In this document: positions 53,701-63,432 of the stretch, piece after piece
Position numbering within the stretch: position 1 is the first letter of the stretch
Layout of the letters: each line of letters begins with the position of its first letter
Assembly (NCBI GenBank): GCA_963792445.1
Contig: CAWBWO010000017.1
Coordinates: 1-64,000, forward strand
Direction of reading: 5' to 3'
DNA: 64,000 nucleotides
Origin: Rummeliibacillus sp963792445
GTDB taxonomy: Bacteria > Bacillota > Bacilli > Bacillales_A > Planococcaceae
Notes under the pieces: model-generated
Seen by the model: only the letters and a program-made list of their open reading frames with translations
The model's database searches: none
What the model was told of the DNA's origin: nothing
Translations under genes and position numbers: made by a program

Positions 53701-53726
53701 ACTATTACCTTAAACCTAAGTTTCAC
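50707..53726 (-). pseudogene. BspA-like leucine-rich-repeat surface protein, multiply frameshifted
   Basis: Intended product about 1000 residues. Order: signal peptide (VIVLFALLLSFISISMIHASA), about 25 tandem 23-residue BspA repeats of the type LTSVTIPDSVTSIGDYAF, an InlB-type repeat (LIGWYLDENHTTAWDES), two or three Ig-like domains (DVTIKQGERFDVTKGVTATD), then at least two fibronectin-III-like modules at the C-terminus. Frame breaks: extra bases near 53240, 52530, 52448, 51484, 51350 and 51105, and a loss near 51330. Each broken piece continues in another frame. There is no LPXTG sorting signal. A real, expressed version would bind host or matrix surfaces. Confidence 0.8.
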
Positions 53727-54149
53727 TAAACCATCTCCTTTTTTGAAATAAAATCTAAATATGTAAAATAAATTATACTACTAAAAAAATCCTCTTTTCT
53801 TCATTCAAAATAGTGATACACATTACTATTTACTTATAAGAGATAAGCGTATCCGACACAACACATTATCATGATTTAGTTTCGAAGTAGATAGCAGATA
53901 AATTATAATTTTACAACTTTTATCATTTTCCCATTACTATTAATTTATTTAAATAGATATTAAATCCTATTTTATATACTTTTTGCTAATACCTATTATT
54001 CTAAACAAGACTTAATCACTATTTATATATGTAAAAAAATAAAACAGAGCTGAAATATCTGAAATTCTTACTAAAACTCTTTATCATAAAATAGCTAATA
54101 ATGAAACGATTCCATAAACAATTATAAAGAAAGCGATAAACATTAATAG
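53727..54149. other. A/T-rich intergenic region
   Basis: Leader of the broken surface-protein gene and then roughly 400 bases of very A/T-rich sequence without a credible gene, terminator or strong repeat. Confidence 0.5.
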
Positions 54150-54660
54150 TCATAGAAAGCATTTTTCAAAACGCGTGATTCTTTTTCCTTTCGTAACTCT
54201 ATGTAATATTTTTTCGCCATAAATATGCCATACAGTGAATAGCACCATACATGCGATATAAGAAACGATGTCTGCTCCTTCACTTTTGCCAATTTCGATA
54301 GCTTCTAATGCTATAAATATAAATAAGACCTCCAAGGAAATTAAGAGCATTTTCTTTCCTATCTAATTTTCTACTTTTCTTTTTCGCCAATTTATAGCTT
54401 TGTTTAACATCTTGCTTAGACAAATACTGACTAATAATCGCTTCTACTTGTTCTGCATATTTTTTCCGAACTTCGACTGTATAAAAAAGTTCGTATACTT
54501 CGTTGTTTTCTTTCGATGCGAAATCTTTCAGATGATTGCTTTAACAATATCTTTAATGCCTATTTCAAACGGAACGTTACTTTTTTCTAAATGTTCAATA
54601 ATCGCTACGACCGTAAATTCTTTGAATTACCTATCAATATTTTCCTTTTGAATAAACTCA
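54150..54660 (-). pseudogene. decayed gene of unknown family (helical domain plus membrane tail)
   Basis: Minus-strand pieces in successive frames: KEFTVVAIIEHLEKSNVPFE...KDIVKAI, then LKDFASKENNEVYELFYTVE and EVRKKYAEQVEAIISQYLSKQD...KLAKKKSRK, then SLEVLFIFIALEAIEIGKSEGADIVSYIACMV-type membrane segments ending ITRFEKCFL. At least two frameshifts (near 54538 and 54340) and no start codon or ribosome site. I do not recognise the family. Confidence 0.6.
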
Positions 54661-54838
54661 CAAACTTAGCACCTCTTACATAACAATTACAATTCTTTAA
54701 ATTATACTATCTCACTCTATCTGTTCCTATGAGGCCAAAGTACTCTCTGTTATATCAAAATAACTATTTTATAGAAGGCATAGACGTGGATTTCGACCGC
54801 CCTCGCGTGGATAAACTTCTGCCTTTACAAAGCAAAAA

Positions 54839-54862
54839 GACTGAGCAAAAATCACTCAGTCT
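54839..54862 (-). terminator. terminator overlapping the end of meaB
   Basis: Minus strand AGACTGAG(TG)..CTCAGTCT hairpin followed by TTTTTG. The left arm lies inside the last codons of meaB. Confidence 0.8.
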
Positions 54863-55931
54863 CTTTCGGAAATAGCTGCTCTACACCTTGTGCGACAGTT
54901 ATTTGTCCTTGTAGTATTTGTTGTTCTAGCGTTTGCACCTGATTTTTTCTTTCTGGATTGCCGTAGAAGGAATCGATTAGGTGATCGTGAATCATCGATT
55001 GGAACCAGTCGGTTGTTTGTTTACTTCGGCGATTGTCCCATACCCCATTTTCTATCGCTTGAGTCTGGAATTCCAAAATCGTTTCAAGTATTTGATCTAG
55101 CCCTTTATTTTCATAGGATGAAGCAGTCATTGACCTTGTTGTCCATCCTGGTGTTGCAGGTTGTAGGAGATGCAACATTTGTTTATATTCTGCAGCTGTT
55201 TTTTTGGCATTGCGAACATTATCGCCATCTGCTTTATGGACGACAATGGTATCAGCTAATTCCATAATGCCTTTTTTCATACCTTGTAGCTCGTCGCCTG
55301 CTCCGGTCAAGACAAGTAACAAGAAGAAATCAACCATACCGCGTACAATTGTTTCGCTTTGGCCAACTCCGACCGTTTCAATCAAAATGATATCGTAGCC
55401 AGCTGCCTCACATAAAAGCATCGTTTCGCGGGTTTTTTTATGCACGCCACCAAGAGTCCCGGCAGAAGGAGATGGACGGATAAAAGCATTTTTTTCCCGG
55501 GATAGTTCTTCCATTCTAGTTTTATCCCCTAAAATACTGCCACCAGTAACTGTTGAACTTGGGTCGATTGCTAATACCGCTACCTTATGGCCAAGATTAC
55601 ATAGCATTTTCCCAAATGTTTCGATAAATGTACTTTTCCCTGCTCCAGGTACACCTGTAATCCCAATGCGGATCGAATTTCCTGTATAAGGGAGGAGCTT
55701 TTTCAAAAGCTCCTGCCCCACTAGTTTATCTTCTACATTTGCGCTTTCCAGTAATGTAATGGCTTTTGCTAAATGTAGGCGAGAGCCAGTTCTTACATCA
55801 TTTGCTAATGCATCTAAGTCAAGATTTTGTTTCTTTTTCTTGACAAACTTTTTTCGCTTTGTAGGTTCCATACCATCGTGAATCGCTTTAACACCTGGTT
55901 GTACAAAAAGCGCAGATTCTTTCTCTGTCAT
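54852..55931 (-). CDS. meaB: MeaB/ArgK GTPase, methylmalonyl-CoA mutase chaperone
   Basis: A 359-residue G3E-type GTPase: Walker A GVPGAGKST, AIDPSSTVTGGSILGDKTRM, ETVGVGQSE (switch) and base motif VHKADGD. MeaB loads and protects adenosylcobalamin in methylmalonyl-CoA mutase. Its ATG overlaps the mutB stop (TAATG), so translation is coupled. It is the last gene of mutA-mutB-meaB. Confidence 0.95.
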   Translation of the reverse strand: MTEKESALFVQPGVKAIHDGMEPTKRKKFVKKKKQNLDLDALANDVRTGSRLHLAKAITLLESANVEDKLVGQELLKKLLPYTGNSIRIGITGVPGAGKSTFIETFGKMLCNLGHKVAVLAIDPSSTVTGGSILGDKTRMEELSREKNAFIRPSPSAGTLGGVHKKTRETMLLCEAAGYDIILIETVGVGQSETIVRGMVDFFLLLVLTGAGDELQGMKKGIMELADTIVVHKADGDNVRNAKKTAAEYKQMLHLLQPATPGWTTRSMTASSYENKGLDQILETILEFQTQAIENGVWDNRRSKQTTDWFQSMIHDHLIDSFYGNPERKNQVQTLEQQILQGQITVAQGVEQLFPKETE

Positions 55932-58078
55932 TAAGCTTCCTCGTAACCTAGACGTTCATAAATGATTTCAATCATTTTTTGAGATGCGATTGGCAATACT
56001 GTACCAGGTCCAAATATTGCGGCTGCACCATTTTCATATAAGAAATCATAATCTTGTGCTGGAATAACCCCACCAACGATTACGATGATATCTTCACGAC
56101 CTAATTTTTTCAATTCTGCGACAAGTTCTGGAACTAATGTTTTGTGACCTGCTGCAAGTGAAGATACACCTACAACATGGACATCATTTTCTACAGCCAT
56201 TTGTGCAGTTTCTTCAGGTGTCATAAATAGTGGTGAGATATCTACGTCAAAGCCAAAGTCAGCATAAGCAGTTGCAACGACTTTTGCCCCACGGTCATGT
56301 CCATCTTGACCCATTTTAGCTACTAAAATACGTGGGCGACGACCTTCATTTTCTAAGAATTCATCTGTCATTTGTTTAATTTCTTTGATCTCATCTTCAT
56401 CTGAATAGTTCGTAGCGTACACCCCACTAATAGAGCGAATAACTGCTTTGTGGCGTCCAGACACTTCTTCGATTGCATCTGAAATTTCACCAAGTGTTGC
56501 ACGAGCACGAGCAGCATCTACAGCAACTGCAAGTAAGTTTTCTTCACCTGTTTTTGCTGCTTTTGTTAGACGTGCTAAGTGGCGTTTCACTTCAGCTTCG
56601 TCACGCTCTTCTTTCATTTTATTGATACGGTCAATTTGAGATTGACTTACGATTGTATTATCAATATTTAGGATTTCGATTGGTTCTTCTTCTGCAAGAC
56701 GATATTTGTTCACGCCAATAATCGTTTCTGCTTTTGAGTCGATTTTAGCTTGGCGTTTTGCTGCTGCTTCTTCGACTTTCATTTTTGGAAGACCTGTTTC
56801 GATTGCTTTTGCCATACCGCCTAGTTCTTCGATTTCTTCGATTAATTTCCAAGCAGATTCAGTTAGTTCATCTGTAAGTTTTTCAACATAATATGAACCA
56901 CCCCATGGATCAATTGTTTTCGTCATGCCCGTTTCGTTTTGCAAGAATAATTGTGTATTACGTGCAATACGAGCAGAGAAATCTGTTGGAAGTGCAATGG
57001 CTTCATCTAATGCATTGGTATGAAGTGATTGCGTATGTCCCATTGTAGCAGCGTTTGCTTCAATCAATGTACGTGTCACGTTATTAAATGGATCTTGCTC
57101 TGTTAAAGACCATCCAGAAGTTTGTGAGTGTGTACGTAATGCTAAAGTTTTAGGATTTTTTGGATTAAATGTTGACATCATTTGTGCCCAAATACGACGA
57201 GCTGCACGCATTTTTGCAACTTCCATATAGTAATTCATACCGATTGCCCAGAAGAATGATAGACGTGGTGCAAATTTATCAATATCAATTCCAGCTTTTA
57301 ATCCTGTACGAACATATTCAAGACCATCTGCTAAAGTATAGGCAAGTTCAATGTCATTTGTTGCTCCTGCTTCTTGAATATGGTAACCAGAGATTGAAAT
57401 CGAGTTAAATTTAGGCATGAATTTTGAAGTATATTCAAAAATATCAGCGATAATTTTCATCGACATTTCTGGTGGATAAATATATGTGTTACGTACCATA
57501 TACTCTTTTAAGATATCATTTTGGATTGTACCTGATAGTTTATCTGGAGTAACCCCTTGTTCTTCTGCTGTTACAATATAGAACGCAAGAATTGGAAGAA
57601 CCGCACCATTCATCGTCATCGATACAGACATTTGGTCAAGTGGAATACCGTCAAATAGAATTTTCGTATCTTCTACTGAGTCGATAGCTACACCAGCTTT
57701 ACCAACGTCCCCAGTTACACGAGGATGGTCAGAGTCATAACCGCGGTGTGTTGCAAGGTCAAATGCAACAGATAAACCTTTTTGTCCCATTGCAAGGTTT
57801 CGACGATAGAATGCATTGGATTCTTCTGCAGTAGAGAAACCTGCATATTGACGAATTGTCCAAGGACGACCTACATACATTGTTGGATAAGGTCCACGCG
57901 TATTTGGCGCAATACCAGCAACGTCATTTAGATGTTTCAAGCCTTCATTGTCTTTTTTTGTATAAATATTTTTTACTTCAATATTTTCATTTGTAAGGAA
58001 TGTTTGATCTGAAACGGAAACTTGTTCTTTTTGTAAAACATCTTCAATCGAAACTTCTGCAAAATTTGGCTTGCTCAT
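55931..58078 (-). CDS. mutB: methylmalonyl-CoA mutase large subunit
   Basis: A 715-residue catalytic subunit: N-terminal TIM barrel (RGPYPTMYVGRPWTIRQYAGF, LSVAFDLATHRGYDSDHPRV, SISISGYHIQEAGA) and C-terminal cobalamin-binding domain with the DGHDRG His ligand (MGQDGHDRGAKVVATAYAD). It interconverts R-methylmalonyl-CoA and succinyl-CoA. The start at 58078 has AAGGAGG before it and overlaps the mutA end by four bases (ATGA). An in-frame upstream start (58174) lies within mutA and is unlikely. Confidence 0.96.
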   Translation of the reverse strand: MSKPNFAEVSIEDVLQKEQVSVSDQTFLTNENIEVKNIYTKKDNEGLKHLNDVAGIAPNTRGPYPTMYVGRPWTIRQYAGFSTAEESNAFYRRNLAMGQKGLSVAFDLATHRGYDSDHPRVTGDVGKAGVAIDSVEDTKILFDGIPLDQMSVSMTMNGAVLPILAFYIVTAEEQGVTPDKLSGTIQNDILKEYMVRNTYIYPPEMSMKIIADIFEYTSKFMPKFNSISISGYHIQEAGATNDIELAYTLADGLEYVRTGLKAGIDIDKFAPRLSFFWAIGMNYYMEVAKMRAARRIWAQMMSTFNPKNPKTLALRTHSQTSGWSLTEQDPFNNVTRTLIEANAATMGHTQSLHTNALDEAIALPTDFSARIARNTQLFLQNETGMTKTIDPWGGSYYVEKLTDELTESAWKLIEEIEELGGMAKAIETGLPKMKVEEAAAKRQAKIDSKAETIIGVNKYRLAEEEPIEILNIDNTIVSQSQIDRINKMKEERDEAEVKRHLARLTKAAKTGEENLLAVAVDAARARATLGEISDAIEEVSGRHKAVIRSISGVYATNYSDEDEIKEIKQMTDEFLENEGRRPRILVAKMGQDGHDRGAKVVATAYADFGFDVDISPLFMTPEETAQMAVENDVHVVGVSSLAAGHKTLVPELVAELKKLGREDIIVIVGGVIPAQDYDFLYENGAAAIFGPGTVLPIASQKMIEIIYERLGYEEA

Positions 58079-59734
58079 CGTTGAACCTCCTTCAAGGTAT
58101 CTTGGATGCCTTGTAATTTCTCGATAATATTTTGACCTGCATAGACAAAACCGTTTAATCCAAGGCTTTGCCAATCTTCATCAAATTTACCCGCTACATC
58201 AAGGATTACTCTTTCAGGTTTGGCAGCAAGGATTGCAGGAATGACTTCTTTTGTATCTTCATCGATTGCGCTAAATACAACATAATCAGCAGTAGTACCT
58301 GCTAACCATTCTTTAGTCTTCCTCAATATCTGTAAATGGTTCTGTTACTTCAGGTGTGATCCCTGCAGTTGAAAGGATTCCTTTTACAAAGTCTGTACGT
58401 GGTTTAATTTTTTTGAATAGACCAAAAGTTAAAATGGCCACATTGATTGGTGACTTTTTGAATTCTTGTCTAAGATCTTCAAATGGTTTTGCGATTCGAT
58501 TTACTTCTAAGAAGGATTCTGTTGGTACTTCTTCTTTGGCGTTTGCAAAATCATTCGTACCAACTAATACTGTTTTACGACGTTCTACATCTTGAATTCG
58601 TTCATGAATCACTTCATCAAGCTCTTTTTGAAGTTTGCCAGATTCAACATAAGCTTCATAGCCACCTGAACCATCAATTTCGATAAATTTCGCCCAAGCT
58701 TTTTTAACAAGTTCGTTCGTTAATGATTCAATATAATAGGAACCACCAGACGGATCTAACACTTTTGTTACATGTGATTCTTCATTAATCACTAATGAAA
58801 CATTTCGCGCGATACGAATAGATTGGTTCGTTGGTTTTGTTAAGATATCATGTGGGTGAACCGTCACCACGTCCGCGCCACCAATTACGCTTGAGAATGC
58901 TTCGTTACCAGCACGTAATAAATTTACATATACATCTAATTTTGAAAAGCTACGTAAAGACGTTTCTGCAAGGATTTTAACAGGTTTTGGTTTTTCTACC
59001 CCATAGCCTTTCGCAAATGCTTTCCATAATACTCTAAATGCACGAAGTTTTGCAATTTCCATAAAGAATTTTGTGTCTACTGCAAATGAGACAAAGAACT
59101 TGTTTTCAAATTCTTCAAAGTCCATTTCATCTGCTAAATCACTTGCTTTTGCCAGTGCAATCGCCAATTCTTGAACAGCATTTGCCCCTTTATAATGCAC
59201 ATCTTGAATGTAAGCGTTTAACATACGAACATTCGGAAAATTCAAACTAATATTTATATCATTTAAAACAAAACCTTTTGCTTCTTTATTTTTCATATAA
59301 AAGAAGACATTGATAAGATCTTGATTTTCGATTGAAAGTACGAATGGATATTGATCAAGTAATGCAGCTAATTTTTCTAATGCAGGAAGATCCCATTTAA
59401 AATTAACTTTCCCCACCATAAGATACTGATTTCCACGTTTCATTGAATCTTCTGCCTGTTCAATGAACTCTTCAATCGAATCTCCAAATGCTTGTTGTGC
59501 TATGCCAAATACTCCTTCATCTCGCAATGCTCGAATCGTTGAAACTTGTTCTTCTAATTTGCCGTCAACTTTTGAGAGTAAGCTTTCTGATGTATACAGT
59601 GGTTCAAGAGTAACCCCTTCAATCGTTTTTGTGAATAATGATTCAAATGGTTTCCCTTTCAATGCCTTAATCGAAGCTTCTTTCCAATCATCATAAGTAG
59701 CCTTTGTGAATTCTACTTCTTTCATGTTTGTCAT
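58075..59734 (-). CDS. mutA: methylmalonyl-CoA mutase small subunit, interrupted by one extra base
   Basis: The small subunit pairs with MutB but binds no cofactor. The N-terminal barrel part (TKATYDDWKEASIKALKGKPF, ...SIRIARNVSLVINEESHVTKV) is intact, and as written stops at 58313 after ...PFTDIEED. Removing one base at 58318 restores DIEETKEWLAG and reads on through ADYVVFSAIDEDTKEVIPAI to LKEVQR at 58075, the normal C-terminal domain. The extra base is outside a long homopolymer. Coordinates cover the restored gene. ATG 59734 (MTNMKEVEF) is the best start, though its ribosome site is poor. Confidence 0.88.
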
Positions 59735-59760
59735 ATGGACGCGTTGACGCTTTCCCCCTT

Positions 59761-59812
59761 TAGTGATTCTACACACTATTTTACCAACTAGTGATTCTAC
59801 ACACTATTTTAC
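59761..59812 (-). repeat. tandem 28-bp repeat in the mutA leader
   Basis: The 24-base sequence TAGTGATTCTACACACTATT+TTAC occurs perfectly twice (59761-59784, 59789-59812) with four bases between. It is just upstream of mutA and might be a duplicated operator or simple slippage. Confidence 0.8.
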
Positions 59813-59837
59813 ACAACAATGTTACTACATAAAAGGA

Positions 59838-59878
59838 AAAAAAGTCTGAAAACCGCAAGATTACGGCCTTCAGACTTC
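59838..59878 (-). terminator. terminator after bkdB
   Basis: AAGTCTGAA / TTCAGACTT outer stem with CCG..CGG inner pairing, then on the minus strand TTTTTTTCC. It separates the bkd and mut transcription units. Confidence 0.85.
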
Positions 59879-59880
59879 TA

Positions 59881-61149
59881 TTAATAAATGCTTGTATTGT
59901 CTTTTGAGATATTTTCGAGAATTTCTTTAACTCGAGCGAGAAATTTACCACTAACAAATCCATCTAAAATTCTATGATCAATGGATAAACAAATATTCAC
60001 CATATCTCGTGCAGCAAACATTCCACCGTTCATAATGACTGGACGTTTTACGATGGATTCAATTTGTAAAATTGCTGCCTGAGGATAGTTGATAATGCCC
60101 ATTGATTGAACAGAACCAAATGAACCCGTATTATTCACAGTAAATGTTCCACCTTGCATATCTTCAGATTTTAACTTGCCACTTCTCACTTTTATCGCTA
60201 GTTCATTGATTTCTTTCGCAATACCTTTAATCGATTTATCATCTGCATTGTGAATGACTGGAACATATAATGCATCTTCTGTAGCAACAGCAATGGATAA
60301 ATTGATATCCTTTTTCTGAATGATTTTATCATTTTGCCATTGTGAATTCATCATCGGGAATTCCTTCAACGCTTGAGATACAGCTTTAACAAAGAAAGCA
60401 AAGTATGTAAGACTATATCCCTCTTTCTTTTTAAATTCGTCTTTAATGGAATCACGATAGCTAACTAAATCTGTCACATCTACTTCCATCATCAACCAAG
60501 CATGTGGTATTTCTTGTACACTTGTCATCATGTTTTTAGCGATTGCTTTACGTACACCAGAAACAGGAATTTCTATATCACCAGAAGCAAGGGTAGTTGA
60601 AGCTTTTGGTGTACTTAAAGTAGATACAGGTACTACTTGTGGTTGTGAAATTTTTGCTTTTTCTTCTGATTTGGTAATAGGTTGTGGAATGTTTCCAGAA
60701 TCAATTATTTTTTGAATATCTTTTCTTGTGATTCTTCCTGATGCTCCACTACCTTTAACTTGTATTAAATCAATTTTATTTTCTTGCGCTAAACGAACAA
60801 CTGCAGGTGAGTATCTTGTTTTCATCGATTGATCTGTTGATTCTGCCGCTTCTGAGACTTTTATTTCTTGGGAAACTTTTTTAGTTTCTGTTTCATTCGT
60901 TGTTGTCTCTTCTACTTCAATCGTACAAACAACTTCGCCAACCGCAAGTGTATCCCCAACATTTGCAATCAATTCTTTTATCGTACCTGCAAAGGATGAA
61001 GGAAGTTCTGCTGTCACTTTATCTGTTTGTACTTCAGCTAAAGCGTCATATTTTTTCACCTGATCCCCAGGCTTAATCAACCAGTTTTCGATTGTACCTT
61101 CTGTAACACTTTCTCCTAGTTGTGGCATTGTGATGTTTTGAATCGCCAT
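59881..61149 (-). CDS. bkdB: branched-chain 2-oxoacid dehydrogenase E2 (dihydrolipoyl acyltransferase)
   Basis: A 422-residue E2: lipoyl domain with lipoate Lys44 in QTDKVTAELPS, a Ser/Thr/Glu linker, E3-binding domain (YSPAVVRLAQENKIDLIQVKGSG) and catalytic domain ending SIDHRILDGFVSG. It moves the branched acyl group to CoA in the BKDH complex. About 250 bases separate it from bkdAB, instead of the usual tight spacing, and that gap holds a structured insert. Confidence 0.94.
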   Translation of the reverse strand: MAIQNITMPQLGESVTEGTIENWLIKPGDQVKKYDALAEVQTDKVTAELPSSFAGTIKELIANVGDTLAVGEVVCTIEVEETTTNETETKKVSQEIKVSEAAESTDQSMKTRYSPAVVRLAQENKIDLIQVKGSGASGRITRKDIQKIIDSGNIPQPITKSEEKAKISQPQVVPVSTLSTPKASTTLASGDIEIPVSGVRKAIAKNMMTSVQEIPHAWLMMEVDVTDLVSYRDSIKDEFKKKEGYSLTYFAFFVKAVSQALKEFPMMNSQWQNDKIIQKKDINLSIAVATEDALYVPVIHNADDKSIKGIAKEINELAIKVRSGKLKSEDMQGGTFTVNNTGSFGSVQSMGIINYPQAAILQIESIVKRPVIMNGGMFAARDMVNICLSIDHRILDGFVSGKFLARVKEILENISKDNTSIY

Positions 61150-61424
61150 CTAATTAGCCTCCTTTACTTGAATAAAGGGTACTGAAAAAAATATTTTAAT
61201 ACATTTATATCTCGTTTTTACATTATATAAATATAATATTTTTATTATAAATGCAATATTTTTTCAGTATCCTGGCTTTAAGCATGTATGTTCAATTCTA
61301 AAAAATATCAATTCGAAAGCTTTTGTGATCTTCGGAGCGCGCTACAGGATGTGGGTCAGATAGCCGTTGCTGCAGGACGCGGCTAAGGCTATCTTCCTCT
61401 AAACGAGCCGCTTCAGCACTAAAA
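61150..61424. other. gap between bkdAB and bkdB with a structured element
   Basis: An A/T-rich part (61150-61320) is followed by a G/C-rich element, about 61330-61415. It contains GCTACAGGATGTGG (61341-61354) and GCTGCAGGACGCGG (61369-61382), 14-base copies differing at three positions, and an 8-bp inverted repeat AGATAGCC (61358-61365) / GGCTATCT (61387-61394). It looks like an interspersed intergenic repeat. Confidence 0.5.
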
Positions 61425-62409
61425 TTAAAATTCCGCTAAGTTCACGCATTGCTTCTTCTACTTTTTCAGGATTGATCATGAAGAATTTTTCCATTGTTGG
61501 TGCGTATGGCATTGCTGGTATATCAGGTCCTGCTAGACGTTTAATTGGTGCGTCTAGGTCAAACAGTGCGTGCTCTGCAATAATGGCAGCTACTTCACTT
61601 ATGATACTACCTTCTTTGTTGTCTTCTGTTACGAGTAACACTTTACCTGTTTTTTTAGCAGCTGCAATAATCGCTTCTTTATCAAGTGGATAAATTGTTC
61701 GTAAATCTAAAATATGGGCTGAAATGCCATCTTTTTCAAGGCGTTCTGCAGCTTGTAAAGCAAAATGAACGGCCAATCCATACGTAATTACCGTAATATC
61801 TTCGCCTTCTCTTTTTACATCTGCTTTCCCTATTTCAATTGTATAGTCATCTTCAGGTACTTCACCTTTGATTAAACGGTAAGCTCTTTTATGTTCAAAG
61901 AATAATACAGGGTCATCATCGCGAATTGCTGCTTTTAACAATCCCTTTGCATCATATGGAGTGGAAGGAATAACAATTTTTAATCCAGGTTGATTGGCAA
62001 AAATCGATTCTACGGATTGTGAATGATAAAGAGCCCCATGAACTCCACCACCAAATGGAGCACGAATTACCATCGGACAATTCCAATCGTTGTTTGAACG
62101 ATAACGGATTCTCGAAGCTTCAGAAATGATTTGGTTGACAGCTGGCAAGATAAAATCTGCAAATTGTATTTCAGCAATTGGTCTTAAACCATACATAGCT
62201 GCCCCAATTCCTACACCTGCGATTGCAGATTCAGCAAGTGGTGTATCAATTACTCTTTCTTCTCCAAATTGCTCGTATAAACCTTGTGTAGCTTTAAATA
62301 CGCCACCTTTAAGACCAACATCTTCTCCAAGGATGAAGACACTTTCATCTCTTTCCATTTCCTCTTTCATCGCTAATGTAATCGCATCAATATATGATAA
62401 AATAGCCAT
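61425..62409 (-). CDS. bkdAB: branched-chain 2-oxoacid dehydrogenase E1 beta, C-terminus frameshifted
   Basis: A transketolase-type E1 beta: IDAITLAMKEEMERDESVFILGEDVG, AEIQFADFILPAVNQIISEASRIRYRS and the C-terminal KRLAGPDIPAMPYAPTMEKFF region. As written the end is ...RELSGILILVLKRLV, stopping at 61399. Removing one base at 61437 gives the normal family ending RELAEF with TAA at 61427-61425. Coordinates cover the restored gene. The start follows AGGTG and immediately abuts the bkdAA stop. Confidence 0.92.
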
Positions 62410-63417
62410 TTATTGCACCTCCCCTTGTTCCGCATAGACATATTTTAGTGCATGCTCAGGTGCAGCATATGGAGCTTGCTCTGCATATTCTGTTGCTTCA
62501 TCAATTTCTGCCATGATTTCTTCTTGGAATTTCTCTTGTATTTCATCTGTTAAAATATTGAGCTCTTTTAAATAATTTGTAAATCTAATTAACGGATCAT
62601 TTGCTCTACCTTCAGCTAAATCCTCCTCAGTACGATATTGACGTTGGTCATCATCAGAAGAATGGGCTGTTAATCGATAGCAAACAGATTCGATTAAGCT
62701 AGGACCTTCCCCTGCTCTTGCACGGTCTGCTGCTTCTTTTACCGCTTTGTATACTTCGAGTGGATCATTTCCATCGACAGTTACACCTGGCATTCCATAG
62801 CCAATTGCACGATCGGAAATATTTTCACATGCGATTTGTTTCTTTAAAGGAACGGAAATTGCATATTTGTTATTTTCTACCATGATAATAACTGGTAGTT
62901 TATGAACACCGGCAAAATTGGCTCCTTCATGGAAATCACCCTGATTGGAAGAACCTTCACCTAGTGTAACAAATGTGACAAAGTCTTTCTTTTGCATTTT
63001 ACCAGCAAGTGCCACTCCGACTGCATGTGGAACTTGTGTCGTAACTGGTGATGATCCTGTTAAGATTCGATTTTTCTTTTGTCCAAAATGTCCAGGCATT
63101 TGTCGACCGCCAGAGTTTGGATCTTCTGCTTTAGCAAAAGCAGATAGCATTAATTCTTTTGTTGTCATTCTAAAGTGTAGCACTATACCCATATCTCGAT
63201 AATAAGGTGCTATATAATCCTTGTCGCGATTTAGAGCAAATGCTGCTCCTACTTGTGCAGCTTCTTGACCTTGGCAAGAAATAACAAAAGCAATTTTACC
63301 TGCACGATTTAAAAGCCACATTCTTTCATCTAATCGACGTGCTAAAAGCATCGTTCTATACATTTCAAGCACTACTTCATCTGATAAACCTAATGGAGCG
63401 TGTCTATTTTCAGTCAT
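62410..63417 (-). CDS. bkdAA: branched-chain 2-oxoacid dehydrogenase E1 alpha
   Basis: About 335 residues of TPP-dependent E1 alpha: MYRTMLLARRLDERMWLLNRAGK, YYRDMGIVLHFRM, the TPP/Mg motif GEGSSNQGDFHEGANFAG...VENNKYAIS, and the phosphorylation-loop region YRLTAHSSDDDQRQYR, typical of branched-chain enzymes. With BkdAB it decarboxylates the branched 2-oxoacids. ATG 63417 is placed ten bases from AAGGAG; another ATG at 63426 is only one base from it. Confidence 0.95.
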   Translation of the reverse strand: MTENRHAPLGLSDEVVLEMYRTMLLARRLDERMWLLNRAGKIAFVISCQGQEAAQVGAAFALNRDKDYIAPYYRDMGIVLHFRMTTKELMLSAFAKAEDPNSGGRQMPGHFGQKKNRILTGSSPVTTQVPHAVGVALAGKMQKKDFVTFVTLGEGSSNQGDFHEGANFAGVHKLPVIIMVENNKYAISVPLKKQIACENISDRAIGYGMPGVTVDGNDPLEVYKAVKEAADRARAGEGPSLIESVCYRLTAHSSDDDQRQYRTEEDLAEGRANDPLIRFTNYLKELNILTDEIQEKFQEEIMAEIDEATEYAEQAPYAAPEHALKYVYAEQGEVQ

Positions 63418-63432
63418 TTTTCTCATTCTCCT

